DNA from: Siphonodentalium dalli
Lineage: Eukaryota; Mollusca; Scaphopoda; Gadilida; Siphonodentaliidae
NCBI GenBank assembly: GCA_032622095.1
Contig: CP136066.1
Location: 154,219,152 to 154,283,151, forward strand
DNA length: 64,000 bases
Direction of reading: 5' to 3'
Under the pieces are notes generated by a model, which was given only the letters and a program-made list of their open reading frames with translations, searched no databases and had not been told where the DNA came from. Numbering within the stretch: position 1 is the stretch's first letter; each line of letters opens with the position of its first letter. Shown here in pieces: positions 23,648-35,679 of the stretch. A program made the translations under genes and the position numbers.

Positions 23648-24363
23648 TTGAACAAGAAGGCACTTTATAATATGACTCACACATCTCGATGCGCAAGAAA
23701 GCGATGAACGTATGTACGCCGATCGATACTGCTGTTGAGTGTTCATGGGGGGGGGGGGGGTCGCAAAAGAATTCCAGAATACAAGTTATGGGTGGGTGGG
23801 TTGTATTTGAGACTCCAGTCGCAGATTTTTTTCTAATGTCATGCATGTATTTTGTTTTCCAAATCCATGTTTAAGACAAATTATGACTACTAAAATGAAT
23901 ATAAGTGTTCAATCTTAAAATCTTGACCAAAATAAGAGCATTTATCAAGTGACGGGGACTCCCAGTTTCAATATTTAGTCAACATTTCGTCGGCTTGCGA
24001 CGAGAAAAAAAAAATCCATCCGTTCCAACAGGTTTTCATTGTTTTTGACCTTCAATTATCCCTGTGATGCAATTGTCAGCTCAATTAAGTACTATAAGAT
24101 AAACATATTTACTGTATTATTTTATGACGTTCTTCCTTGGGTAGATATGTGTGGTATGACTGAGATCTGCTCATATAATATAAGGCTGAGTAATTGAACA
24201 GAACTTGCTCATTATTACAAACAGATACCCAACTTTGTGAGGATAACAACTTTTTATTCTGGCTTCCGGTTTCTGCCATACATTGTCGGTGTGTTCTTCG
24301 ATGTTATTTGTTACTGGAACAGACTGCATATGGGACGTTATAATTAAAATGGCGAATAGACGA
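23648..24363. other. Unassigned stretch with a G homopolymer
   Basis: A run of 13-14 G occurs near 23747. No gene is supported. Confidence 0.35.
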
Positions 24364-24632
24364 CCAGCCACAGGCCCCTGGGGAAAATTACTAAAATACC
24401 AATATAGACTATTCCAGTGTAAAGGTTCCAATGATCGATTTTGGCTAAAACCACACCCACTATCAAAACCCTAATAAATTCTAGAAATCGATATTTGCAG
24501 CCAAAATATCCTCAGGTGTGTCTTATTGGCAATAAAATTCCCATTCATTTGACATATAACTCGGCGAAATTATACGAATATAGTCTATATTGGTATTTTA
24601 GTAATTTTTCCCAGGGACCTGTGCGACCAGCT
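24364..24632. repeat. Fold-back element, ~270 bp
   Basis: A left arm around 24366-24412 (CAGGCCCCTGGGGAAAATTA, then CTAAAATACCAATATAGACTA) is mirrored at 24579-24625 (TAGTCTATATTGGTATTTTA, then GTAATTTTTCCCAGGGACCTG). The loop is ~165 bp. Confidence 0.8.
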
Positions 24633-24639
24633 GGTCATA

Positions 24640-26000
24640 TATAGTCAGATCTGTATAGTCACCACTGTAACGACCTCGTACGCGGGTAACGTGTGGTTAT
24701 GGATCCTGATCCTGTATTGATAAGTTTGATTAGTGAATGTTCAGCGATATCTAGTGCTTTTCATTAGGCTTTTACATGATTGGCATGGTTATCTGAAACT
24801 TTCCATACACGTCTGACTTTTCCTGATATTTTCATCGTTTTTTATCAAACTTTGGGGTGGGTCTCATGTATCTCTTGCAAAAACAAAAAACTTGCGTTGG
24901 AGGTGTGGGTGTCCGAGATCTGAATACATGGAAACAATTTGTTTTCCGGGGTGGTGGGTCCCAATTATTCCAACCTTGTCTCCTGTAATTTTTTTCTGAC
25001 CCCACCCCCTCCTCCCTGGGGTTTATGGCATTTATTCGTTCAGCCTAGTCTGATAAGACACTATCGAAGGCGTACACAATGGCAGTGTTATTCCACACAC
25101 ACCCATGCATCATTAGGTGTTCTATAAATTATAATGGGGGAATGATTATTGCATCGATGAACCTTGAATCATTCGGCGGTGACATCACCAAGCGGTAGTG
25201 CAGTCAATTAAATAGCGCAAATAATTGATTAATTAGTCGAAATTGAGATGAGATAATTCTAAGACTGTTTACAAACAATGACGGAAATTGCACCACATTG
25301 CAATTTTCCTTGGCAAATTAGTGCAAACGCCTGGAAAGTGTCATATTTGTATAACATTAACCATGAGAAAGTGCATCTTCATTACCCAAATTCGGACTGA
25401 CAACGGTCGCGTCTGTAATTGTGGTGCCACTAACGCCCTCACATCCTGTGCACGCAGTAACATATAATGGTAATATATGTCCAGACTGATTCACCTCGCA
25501 TGTGAACCAAAGTGAATAGATGTAAGTGTACATCTGGCAAGTTCGTGTTAAAGATATCCCATCCTATTTGACATCAAATTAGTCAAAATTTCAGAATATT
25601 ACCACTTTACCAGGCGAAAAATAAATTATGAGCCCTGAGGTTTACGTGGCGAGATATCGACTACTTTCAAAAGAGGAAGTTTTAACTCGTTTTGAATTTT
25701 TGTCAGCGTATAGCAAAAATTCTGATGACTATAAGGACGTCAATGCTTCCGCCAAAGAGCGTTTTCAATTAAACATAAAATGATGAATTTGTTTATGTAT
25801 TTTCGCAATGCTTGCGTCATAAGAATATTGGAGATTTCGAATATTTATTAATTTTTCCTTTGCCTAGTAAGCTTCTGTAATTAACTTTTAACTAAATTGG
25901 TATCAAATTGGTATATATTATTACGAATATGAGGACATTTTCTGTCCCCTCTTCTCGTTGTGTAGGGTAACTGCCTCATCTGTTTACTACCCAATGCCCC
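24640..26000. other. Unassigned stretch
   Basis: No gene is supported; the open frame at 24939-25127 is incidental. No structured repeat was noticed. Confidence 0.35.
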
Positions 26001-26867
26001 TTAACTCTCTCTATACTAAATGGATTCACCCACCGAGTTATAAAAGTATACATTGAAACGGTCTATTGTTCATCTGGAGTGGGATTCAGAAAAAACAAGA
26101 GGTTGCATCACGGGATACCCCCATGGTGAAAATTGAAATATGGGCAGGTCTGAAACCAAATTGTGAACAAAAAATGTGATGTCCAACATTTTCAGATAAA
26201 GAGCGATAAATCTTGGACGGAAAATGTGAACAACGCCAGTGAGCCTCTTTCGAAAGCCCTCGTGATGCCAAACCTGCATACCAAATTTCAATGAGATCCG
26301 ATAACCAATGGTTGACATATATGAGAGGACGGACAGAAATCCAACATGTTCAGATAAACAAAGAGGGATAACTTGAACGGAAAATGTGAACAACATCGAT
26401 AAATCCTCTTTTGAAAGCCCTCCTGATGACAAAATGTACCCATTGTTGAGATATATGAGAGTAAAGACGGACGCGTGTATTCCAGTTTGTAATCGTTTGT
26501 GATGGGGGTACTTTTATTGAAGGGAATGTTCAGATAATACGTTCAACAAACGTTTGTTGAACGTATTATCTGAACATTCCCTCCAATAAATACGACCCCT
26601 TCTGTACTTTTATCATCTGCTGTCTGCTTAGAATACCCCATCCCAAAAGATGGGGGGGGGGGTATACTGGATTACATGCGTCCGCCCGTCTGGACGTCCG
26701 TCCATTCGCTCATATATCTCAACCATGCATGGGTTATCGACTAAATTTGGTATGCAGGTTTGTCACCATGAGGGCTTTCAAAAGAGGGTTCATTGAGTTG
26801 TTCACACGTTCCGTCATTTCCTACGTGAACTACTCGTCTGTGAGTATTTAGTATAGAAAGGGTTTAA
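26001..26867. mobile_element. TTAA-flanked MITE family 3 (palindromic core), copy 1, carrying an inserted tandem repeat
   Basis: The ends read TTAACTCTCTCTATACTAAATG (left) and TTTAGTATAGAAAGGGTTTAA (right), matching the family consensus TTAACCCTTTCTATACTAAA. The centre holds the palindrome GGGAATGTTCAGATAATA...CCC (26521-26582). Between end and palindrome lie ~400 bp of a different tandem repeat (~155 bp units, GAAAGCCCTC at about 26252 and 26415), and a related unit in the other direction follows at 26660-26810. Other copies are at 40693, 50739, 53697, 57100 and 62570. Confidence 0.8.
26521..26582. repeat. Perfect 62 bp palindrome
   Basis: 31 bp arms meet at 26551/26552 in AACAAACG/TTTGTT-type sequence with no mismatch and no spacer. 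The symmetry continues imperfectly outward (TTTATTG...CAATAAA). It is the core of MITE family 3. Confidence 0.95.
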
Positions 26868-27216
26868 TTACTGTAGATGGTGGTGCGACAGTATTACCGT
26901 ACGCGAGGCTCCTTTTCACACGAATTGAAACAACAGCTATGGCTGGAAGGTGTACCGTAACTTTGTTTGGTCGATAGGGGTACGTTCATACACTGGCAAT
27001 TTTTACACGATATTTTTGCAAGCATTTTCTCAGAGAAAAAAAACCCTGTGGTGCCATAATTATAAACGGCACCATGCACATTAAATGCATCTTGACCAAA
27101 CCATAACAGTTAACGACATGAGAAGTAAAACTTCTGTAGTTCCACATGTAACTGCATGTGCTACTAACACCTTAAAATACCTGTTATGTGATGGATTCTT
27201 GCATTCTATATTTAGA

Positions 27217-27712
27217 TCATGCCATGCATCTCTATCCTGGCTAACGCCCATATAGATCATATTTCACAAGTACAAAACCTGGGAACTTTTTGAAGTTTTT
27301 ACAGGGAACCTTAGTCGAAAAATTTACGTGGGGAATATATTTCTTAGTTATTATATGTTCCTTCATAATGTATTTCACTGAAGGTGAAGGTCCCAACTCG
27401 CATGCTTTTCTGAAACTTTTCAGAGCTGATATCGCAATAAATATTGAATTACCCGGGAGAAATCCATACGTGTAAGCGACGCAAAGCAAAATCGCTCATA
27501 AAGTCATTTATAAATCGTGAATTTCGAGTTAGGACCTTCACCTACAGTGAAGTACATTATTAAGTAACAGATCAGAACAAAGAAACATGTTCCCCGCGTC
27601 ATTTTTTCGACTTTATAAGGTTCCCTGTCAAAACTTCAAACAGGTTTTCTACTGGTGGATTATGATCTTTACGGGCGTTAGCCTGAGTAGAGAGATTCAT
27701 GGCATGGTTTAC
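27217..27712. repeat. Long fold-back element, ~495 bp
   Basis: Outer arms CATGCCATGCATCTCTATCC...TGGCTAACGCCC (27219 on) and GGGCGTTAGCCTGAGTAGAG...CATGGCATG (27674-27710) pair, and inner arms AGGGAACCTTAGTCGAAAAA and TTTTTTCGACTTTATAAGGT with TCCCTG pair as well. A further match is GAAGGTGAAGGTCC / GGACCTTCACC. There is no coding capacity; the open frames on both strands here arise from the symmetry. Confidence 0.8.
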
Positions 27713-28217
27713 ATTCTATTTACAGGCAAATTTCGATATCATCGCTACTTTTGTGTAACTACATAGTTGTTACTTCCAATGTAGTTTGCTGTAGTACATA
27801 TGCATTTTATAATCTGTTTTGCATTCGGTTTGAGTCAGATTGTAGCTTTCTATACCGAAATGCCTGGAACAGAATGCCCAGTAAATTTGTGAGTGTGTGA
27901 ACATATATTTACCGTAAGGCATGGAACGGTAAGGCGTGGTTATATTGTGGAAACTGGGCACTAACCATACATGATAATGAAGAAGTCAGCTGTTCGCGGA
28001 TGGGCGGTCATCACGACCCAGATTCCGGGCGAGATATGCGAGTTGGCAGTAACAGTCGCCACGATAATATCTCTTCCACCATCCGTATTCTCGATATGTG
28101 GCTTGAGGTATCAGTGAGTGCCTGAGTGGCATCGCGTACGTCCAACTGACCATGTTGTAATGTCACGGTGTTGGCGAGTCCTGTTGCTTTTATAGTCGTG
28201 GTGTTGGTAAATCCTCT
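27713..28217. other. Unassigned stretch
   Basis: No gene or clear repeat is supported. Confidence 0.35.
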
Positions 28218-28727
28218 ACTATTTTCTCAATATCCTATGTTTTCCTGGATCGTAGAAACCACAAACTCCCCATAGAACTCAGTGCTTGGACAAATACGGA
28301 TTATTCCGACAGAATCTGCACTCTCTGTAATCTCGAAAGCGGCGACGAATACCACATGGTACTGAAGTGTAGGGAACTTAGCGAACTAAAAATAAAATAT
28401 CTGAAACCCTACTACTATCAGAGACCAAACACTTATAAATTAACCGCTCTATTTAACTCCCGAAATCATAAGACAGTTAAAAACTTGTCAGTATTTATTA
28501 AGAAGGTCCTTGAGATATTTAGGTCCCCCTGATGCGTACTACCACCAGCCTGTCGAACTGAAACAGTGTAGTTAACGAATTTCGGCCACCCCATTTCTAT
28601 TTTATGTCATACACATACATATATATGTTTTTACATTGTATTGTATTTATATTGTATTTACGTATACAATTATGTGATGTCTTTTATTGACGACCAGAAT
28701 AAACTGAATTGAATAGAATAAAGCATA
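28218..28727 (+). pseudogene. LINE 3' fragment: C-terminal polymerase tail and 3' UTR
   Basis: An open frame from about 28218 to the TGA at 28530-28532 reads FLDRRNHKLPIELSAWTN, the zinc-knuckle-like CTLCNLESGDEYHMVLKC, LKPYYYQRPNTYKL and NLSVFIKKVLEIFR. This matches the C-terminal C-x2-C...H...C region found after the RT domain in one clade of CR1/L2-like LINEs. A ~195 bp AT-rich 3' UTR follows, ending AATAAACTGAATTGAATAGA, a degenerate (GAATT)n tail. Everything upstream of the tail is missing, so the copy is strongly 5'-truncated, but the remaining frame is open. Clade assignment is inference. Confidence 0.85.
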
Positions 28728-28831
28728 TATATATTGCTGAGACAGAGCGTTGCTACAGTTACTGTTTTATTTCATAAAGTTGACGTGTTCAATGTTTAGA
28801 TAGAACAATTACAGACGCTGTATTTGAGTGT

Positions 28832-30695
28832 AGTAATCATTCGAGTCGATATATACAGTAATCATTCGAGTCGATATACAGTAATCATTCGAGTCGATAT
28901 ACAGTAATCATTCGAGTCGATACACAGTAATCATTCGAGTCGATATATACAGTAATCATTCGAGTCGATATATACAGTAATCATTCGAGTCGATATATAC
29001 AGTAATCATTCGAGTCGATATATACAGTAATCATTCGAGTCGATACACAGTAATCATTCGAGTCGATATACAGTAATCATTCGAGTCGATATATACAGTA
29101 ATCATTCGAGTCGATATACAGTAATCATTCGAGTCGATACACAGTAATCATTCGAGTCGATATATACAGTAATCATTCGAGTCGATATATACAGTAATCA
29201 TTCGAGTCGATATATACAGTAATCATTCGAGTCGATATATACAGTAATCATTCGAGTCGATACACAGTAATCATTCGAGTCGATATACAGTAATCATTCG
29301 AGTCGATATATACAGTAATCATTCGAGTCGATATACAGTAATCATTCGAGTCGATATATACAGTAATCATTCGAGTCGATATATACAGTAATCATTCGAG
29401 TCGATATATACAGTAATCATTCGAGTCGATATATACAGTAATCATTCGAGTCGATATATACAGTAATCATTCGAGTCGATATATACAGTAATCATTCGAG
29501 TCGATATACAGTAATCATTCGAGTCGATACACAGTAATCATTCGAGTCGATATATACAGTAATCATTCGAGTCGATATATACAGTAATCATTCGAGTCGA
29601 TATATACAGTAATCATTCGAGTCGATATATACAGTAATCATTCGAGTCGATATATATATACAGTAATCATTCGAGTCGATATATACAGTAATCATTCGAG
29701 TCGATATATACAGTAATCATTCGAGTCGATATATACAGTAATCATTCGAGTCGATATATACAGTAATCATTCGAGTCGATATATACAGTAATCATTCGAG
29801 TCGATATATACAGTAATCATTCGAGTTGATATATACAGTAATCATTCGAGTCGATATATACAGTAATCATTCGAGTCGATATATACAGTAATCATTCGAG
29901 TCGATATATACAGTAATCATTCGAGTCGATATATACAGTAATCATTCGAGTCGATATATACAGTAATCATTCCGATACACAGTAATCATTCGAGTCGATA
30001 TACAGTAATCATTCGAGTCGATATATACAGTAATCATTCGAGTCGATATACAGTAATCATTCGAGTCGATATACAGTAATCATTCGAGTCGATATACAGT
30101 AATCATTCGAGTCGATATACAGTTATCATTAGAGTTGATATACAGTAATCATTCGAGTCGATATACAGTAATCATTCGAGTCAATACACAGCAATCATTC
30201 GAGTCGATATACAGTAATCATTCGAGTCTATATACAGTAATCATTCGAGTCGATATACAGTAATCATTCGAGTCGATATACAGTAATCATTCGAGTCGAT
30301 ACACAGTAATCATTCGAGTCGATATACAGTAATCATTCGAGCGATATACAGTAATCATTCGAGTCGATACACAGTAATCATTCGAGTCGATACACAGTAA
30401 TCATTCGAGTCGATATACAGTAATCATTCGAGTCGATATACAGTAATCATTCGAGTCGATATACAGTAATCATTAGAGTCGATATACAGTAATCATTCGA
30501 GTCGATACACAGTAATCATTCGAGTCGATATACAGTAATCATTCGAGTCGATATACAGTAATCATTCGAGCGATATACAGTAATCATTCGAGTCGATACA
30601 CAGTAATCATTCGAGTCGATATACAGTAATCATTCGAGTCGATATACAGTAATCCTTCGAGTCGATACATATTAATTATTCGAGTCGATACATAT
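28832..30695 (+). repeat. 1.86 kb minisatellite, 21-29 bp units (AGTAATCATTCGAGTCGATA)
   Basis: Roughly 75-80 units of AGTAATCATTCGAGTCGATA are joined by variable linkers TATAC, TAC or CAC, giving mainly 25 and 23 bp units; one 29 bp unit occurs near 29650 and 22 bp units (GAGCGATA) near 30340 and 30570. The first two-thirds are dominated by 25 bp units, the last third by 23 bp units. Linker order repeats as blocks: a series starting CAC, TAC, TATAC, TAC begins at 29041 and recurs at 29258, a ~217 bp higher-order period. No coding frame is implied. Confidence 0.97.
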
Positions 30696-31291
30696 CTAAA
30701 AACAAACACCATATTTACTCCTACATGTAATGTCAGTAATAGCCAATGTCGGCAAGTTTGAAAATATTAAATACAGCAGTAATGTGATATCGCATATATA
30801 TAATACTATTAATGCAGTCATTTAAAAATGCACCGCCCGATTCAACACCAACATCAATTTTCCCCTTGCAAAATAATTAAAAACAAAATGCCAATTATAA
30901 TCAACAAATTTCGCACAAGTATTGGGCAGCCAAAATAATACGATTACAATAAGCATATTATAAACGCTCTTTAATTTCACGCTACTTGACAACGGAAGCA
31001 TAACACTCTTTATCAAGGTTGATCGTTTGGGTGGCTGATAAGACGTTAAAACATGGCGAAACTACCAATTTTAAAGTCGATATATGATAATCAAAACATG
31101 TCATGAACAGGTTCATAAGTTTAAGGTAACCATTCTCGGGTATATAAGGCAATTAATATAGACAATGCATGCACAAATAGGTCAATAGCGAGCTTTCCCC
31201 CCTCATGGTGTCAAATCAGATAGGACATGTTTAATTGTTTCCTATATACTGGGTATTCTGCAAATAATGTATACAATTTCCTAAATGATTT
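30696..31291. other. Unassigned AT-rich stretch
   Basis: No gene is supported. The motif AAACGCTCTTTAA near 30963 recurs in several other repeats in the window. Confidence 0.35.
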
Positions 31292-31480
31292 CAGAATAAA
31301 GAACCATTTTGATACAAAGTCTTTCGGAACAAAGAACATTGGGAATGAAGAACCGTCGGAACAAAGAGCCTTCGGAATAAAGAAACATTTTGATACTTTC
31401 GGAACAAAGAACATTCGGAATATTGAACCTTCGGAACAAAGGATCTTCGGAATAACGAACCTTCAGAAAAAAGAACATTA
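31292..31480 (+). repeat. Minisatellite of ~16 bp units (TTCGGAACAAAGAAC)
   Basis: About eleven degenerate units alternate TTCGGAACAAAGAACMTTCGGAATAAAGAACC-like pairs, so the effective period is ~31 bp made of two 15-16 bp halves. Overlapping frames give repetitive peptides (for example FVPKVxxSECSLFR on the minus strand), which are artefacts of the repeat. Confidence 0.85.
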
Positions 31481-31627
31481 CCCCAAAACATTACAATCAA
31501 GATTACATTTATTTTGAAGCAATCTGCATGCCGACTGGAATCTAGAATATATATTGTGATTTCCGCAATACGACACAATTTAGTGAACACAAGTGTAATT
31601 TGAGGCTTTGAACAGTCTATATATTGT

Positions 31628-32310
31628 TTTTTAAAGGGGTAATGTACACAAAATCCGCCATTTATGGGACCATCTCCTATTATACTCAAATAGTCTCAAC
31701 AGAATAAATGCAACAAATGAATGAATTTGAGCCATGGATGAGCGCAAAATACATTCAAGTGCTCTATGAACGACGTAAACAACATGGCAATTATAATGAA
31801 AACAAGAGCACGCCGTCGGGGCGTGGCATAATACGCCCGTTTCTGGAGTAGAGTGGGGCAAGGTTTAATTAATTTGTTTGAAACCTTTGACCTAAGACGA
31901 AATAATAACAAAAATAAAACACAATAACTTCAAGTGTTGTATTTTTGACTGAAAAATTCACATACCAAATTTGTTTATCAATCAGAAACCTCAAAATATA
32001 AACATTTTAAGTTGAAATTAATATACCTTGTTATCAGTGAGTTCAGTTCACTCGATTCAATCTAAAGTTATCATCTGGAAGCCGCATATCAGGTAAAATC
32101 TAAGTCGAAAAAGGGGCATAACTCAATCAAAATCATGCGGACGAAACCCATATTCGAACTTGTTCTGTGTTTTGGTGTGGTACACTAACATACCAAATTT
32201 GGTTCAGTTCACTCGATTCAATCTAAAGTTATCATCCGGAAACCAAAAGCGGACGGACGGACAACCCATTTACATAATACGACCGTTTTTTTCAAACGGG
32301 CGTATAAAAA
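31628..32310. repeat. Interspersed repeat with AATGTACAC...CCGCCATTTATGG end and internal diverged units
   Basis: TTTAAAGGGGTAATGTACAC and ATCCGCCATTTATGGGACCAT (31633-31676) recur in reverse at 33665-33712 and 47412-47459. Further in, AATACGCCCGTTT (31821) and its inverted partner AAACGGGCGTAT (32297-32308) bracket two diverged ~160 bp units (TTCAGTTCACTCGATTCAAT at about 32043 and 32205) related to 17.3-17.8 kb. Confidence 0.65.
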
Positions 32311-32834
32311 TGAGATGATGACCAGGGGGGGGGGGGGGGGTCTTCCATATTTTTTTTCGAACACTAGGCGGGGGTGGGTGGTTCAGCAGCCCGGCTTACA
32401 CATTTTTTGCTGGTCCTGTATATTTTTTCTAGAGTAATTTTTCTTCAAAATAATGGGACAAAAGCTTTTAAGAATGCTTCTATTGTGTAATAGGTATGCA
32501 ATTAACTCTTGGTAGGGGGGTTGAGTTTACCATCAGTTATAATGAGGGGATGACACCAAGGGGTAATGAAAAGGTCAGCTTGCTAAATGTCAAGGATCTA
32601 TCAATGCACATTGACATGGAAAGGCTCAGATTTAAATAGCTCTATTAAAAATTATTTATTCAACCTGATATAAATGAAAACATAAGACAATAATAGATTC
32701 TTCAAATAAATGTAAACTCTTCACTGAACTATTCAAATAAAAATAGACTATTAAAAAAAACCATAATAAAATAAAACAAAGGTGTTAAAACAAACTTCGA
32801 CCGATTTCAACGATATTCGGTTTATGGGTCTAGG
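32311..32834. other. Unassigned stretch with a G homopolymer
   Basis: A run of ~17 G occurs near 32324-32340. No gene is supported. Confidence 0.35.
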
Positions 32835-33245
32835 ATCACCTCTAGATGGGAGCTGTCAAATTTGAATGATTTTTAATGAAAAATATGGCCGCTGGCAGCC
32901 ATATTGGATTTTACTATTTGCATCACTAAATCCTTTAACACACCATGCAGAGCTTATCCCTCATCCAATCATCACCAACCTGCATATGGATCTTCGGTGT
33001 GACCTCTCGATGGGTGCCTTCCATTTTTTCCCGAATTTTGTGGAGAAAAAAAAATGGCTGCCAGCTGCCATTTTGGATTTTACTCTTTCTATGACCCAAT
33101 CCTTTGGCACACCTTTCATGTCACATTTATCATCCAATCGTCACCAAGCTTCATATGGATCTTCAAAGTGACCTCTAGATGGTGGCTCCATTTCCCCCAA
33201 AATGTGTTTAAAACAAACATGGCCACCAGCAGCCATCTTGGATTT
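32835..33245 (+). repeat. Tandem ~170 bp units with GGCAGCCATATTGGATTT
   Basis: The phrase GGCAGCCATATTGGATTTTA at about 32893 recurs as CAGCTGCCATTTTGGATTTTA at ~33060 and CAGCAGCCATCTTGGATTTC at ~33226. CCTCTAGATGG-type anchors lie at 32838, 33003 and 33170. Open frames at 32866-33171 are products of the repeat. Confidence 0.8.
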
Positions 33246-33747
33246 CAAATGTCAATACATCGGCCCACATTTATTGGAGAATTGTTTTGAAACTTTACAG
33301 TCTTGTTGGTAATTAAAAAGTAGGAATGCTTCTATGATCACGATACGGAACATTGATCAGATAAGATCAGGAAAACTGAGTAAAAGGTCATTTGAAGCAG
33401 TTTGGAGGGGGTAGGTCCCTATCCCAGAATCGGAAAAAATAAAAATTAGGGGGTGGTGGGTACCCAGAGGGCGGAAAAAATAAAAAAGCGCCTAGTGTCT
33501 GGAAATGTTTTCCTGACCACCCCCTGTGATGACTGGAAATAAACACATTTTCATTAAAATTACCATGTAATTGTACATCGTTCATAAAGTAAATGAGTTT
33601 ATTTTTTTTGCACTCATCCATTCATTCATTTGTTGCATAAATTATGTTCAGTATAATAGGAAATGGACCCATAAATGGCCGGATTTAGTGTACAGCCCCC
33701 CCCCCCCCCCCCTTTAAGGTGGAAACGAATCGGCACCGTACTCAAGA
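33246..33747. other. Unassigned stretch with a C homopolymer
   Basis: Contains the reverse copy of the TGTACACTAAATCCG end (33665-33712) interrupted by ~18 C. No gene is supported. Confidence 0.4.
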
Positions 33748-35175
33748 CTTCATCTATGTATAGCATTCTTTGGTATTTCATTTCGAAAAGTTTGGAGCGG
33801 ATCGGAACTTATCATTCAAAGCGGAAGCCCGGTGGGTGCATGTCAACACGGAGCGACATTGGGTGATGAAGCTGGTCTGCTCGTGTTTTCGAACTTGAAA
33901 TATTCAATATGAACCACGGATACATATGTACCGCATCTGGAACAATAGGAACTCTCACCATGCAAGAAATAGAAAACAATGATGGTCGATGGTTGAAACA
34001 AAACCTCGTATAGAGTTGCGTGGGTTATCGTTTCGTAGTAGACCTGTTATTGGACAGTTTGTCTTTCACAAACAGCATGCACTACAATGCACTATGCGCG
34101 TGATGTTACATGGGATGCCACATGACAATTTGCGCTCCAATTTTCCCGATATCGAGATATGTCGACAGATACTATCTTTATATGAGCATTATATCTACCA
34201 GAAAGACGCATCGAAGTGTTTTGGTGCCCAGCCATTTTCACGATATGGAACAGAAAAGAGCGTATCGTGTCTGTCAGTCTATTCCTGATATGGCAGAAAT
34301 AAAGAGCGTTTGTTTCACTTCTGTGTGAAACATTGAAAACAGCTGGAAAATGGCTGTGACCACAGCAAGTATGTTCAGAGCATTTGAAACTGATACGTCA
34401 ATATTTCGTGTAGTTAGCAATCTAGATATCGTATATCTGCTTCCAAAATACGTAGACAAAATTTGGAAGCTCGAATGAGCCATGTACATGTAATATGAAT
34501 GAGAGATAACGGGAACAATGATGTAGTGAGCGTTTTATTCTCATTATTTATGAGCAAACTAAAAATATAGTGTATTGAACCCTTTCATGATTGGAACATC
34601 CTGAATTTTTGCGAAAACCCTGTGCCAATGCATTCTCTTATATATGCGAGTCGACCATAGGTCGCCTCGCATATATAAGAGAATGCATTGGCCTAACAAA
34701 TGTTATACTATTTTTATAATTGTTGAGAAATGTAAGAAAAAAATTATAAAAATTGTTAAAGAATGTATGAAAAATGATAAAGAATGTAAGAAAAAATGAT
34801 AAAATTGTTAAAGAATATAAGAAAAAAAAATGTAAGAAAAGCAGTATTTAAAAAAATGATAAAAATTGTTAAAGAATGTAAGAAAAAATGTCGCTACGTG
34901 TTGACATGCACACATGACATAATATTCGAGGCGGCCTATGGTCTACTCGAATATATAAGAGAATGTATTGGTACAGGGCATTTAATGTTGCGCCAGCGCC
35001 CGCTATGAAAGGGTTAAGAAGCATTTAATAAAACCAGAAGAAACAAAATGACAATTTCAGCGCTCGAAAAATGTATGCATGACCAAAACAAAAACCGGTT
35101 CAAACACAATCATGTGTGGATTTCTGATGTATTGCTAATGCATTCGACAGTAAAAATTGGAGGGCCAAAAAAAAA
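33748..35175 (+). repeat. Tandem segmental duplication, unit I (~1.43 kb)
   Basis: It runs from CTTCATCTATGTATAGCATT to GGGCCAAAAAAAAAAC and matches unit II almost throughout: TTTGGAGCGGATCGGA, AAACCTCGTATAGAGTTGCG, CATGCACTACAATGCACTAT, TGCTTCCAAAATACG, the composite element at 34580-35017, and ATAAAACCAGAAGAAACAAA. Open frames here (33989-34288 and others) lack motifs. It contains no retroelement insertion, unlike unit II. Confidence 0.9.
34580..35017. mobile_element. Composite TTAA-type element C with one intact and one damaged palindrome
   Basis: The ends read CCCTTTCAT (34580-34588, preceded by TTGAA) and ATGAAAGGG-TTAA (35014-35017). Inside are the 67 bp palindrome (34625-34691), a string of TGTTAAAGAATGTAAGAAAA-like A/T repeats (34730-34890), and a second palindrome whose right half (34921-34971) survives while its left arm is replaced. 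Non-coding. Confidence 0.8.
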
Positions 35176-35679
35176 ACCTTTAATCTGGAAACTCCATCTA
35201 TATATAGCATCCTTTGGTATATTTCAGTTCGAAAAGTTTGGAGCGGATCGGACATTATCATTCAAAGCGGAAGCCGGATGGGTGCATGTCAACACGTGGC
35301 GACATTGGATGATGAAGGTGGTCTGATCATGTTTTCGAACTTGAAATATTCAATATGAACCACGAATACATATGTACCGCATCTGGAACAATAGGAACTC
35401 TCCTATATTTGCCCACAATGCAAGAAATAGAAAACAATGATGGTCGATGGTTGAAACAAAACCTCGTATAGAGTTGCGTGGGTTATCGATTCGTAGTAGA
35501 CCTGTTATTGGACAGTTTGTCTTTCACAAACAGCATGCACTACAATGCACTATGCGCGGGATGTTACATGGGATGCCACATAACAATTTGCGCTCCAATT
35601 ATACTTAATAATATTTGCTATTGAATTTTCCCGATATCGAAATATGTCGATAGATACTTGAACTATATATGTATCCGTT

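Noticed and set aside
28832-30695. CRISPR-like array
   Set aside because: Units are contiguous with 1-6 bp linker variation and there are no unique spacers or cas genes; it is a minisatellite in eukaryotic DNA.
31211-31689. Minus-strand repetitive proteins rich in SLFRR/FVPK
   Set aside because: Products of the TTCGGAACAAAGAAC minisatellite read in three frames.
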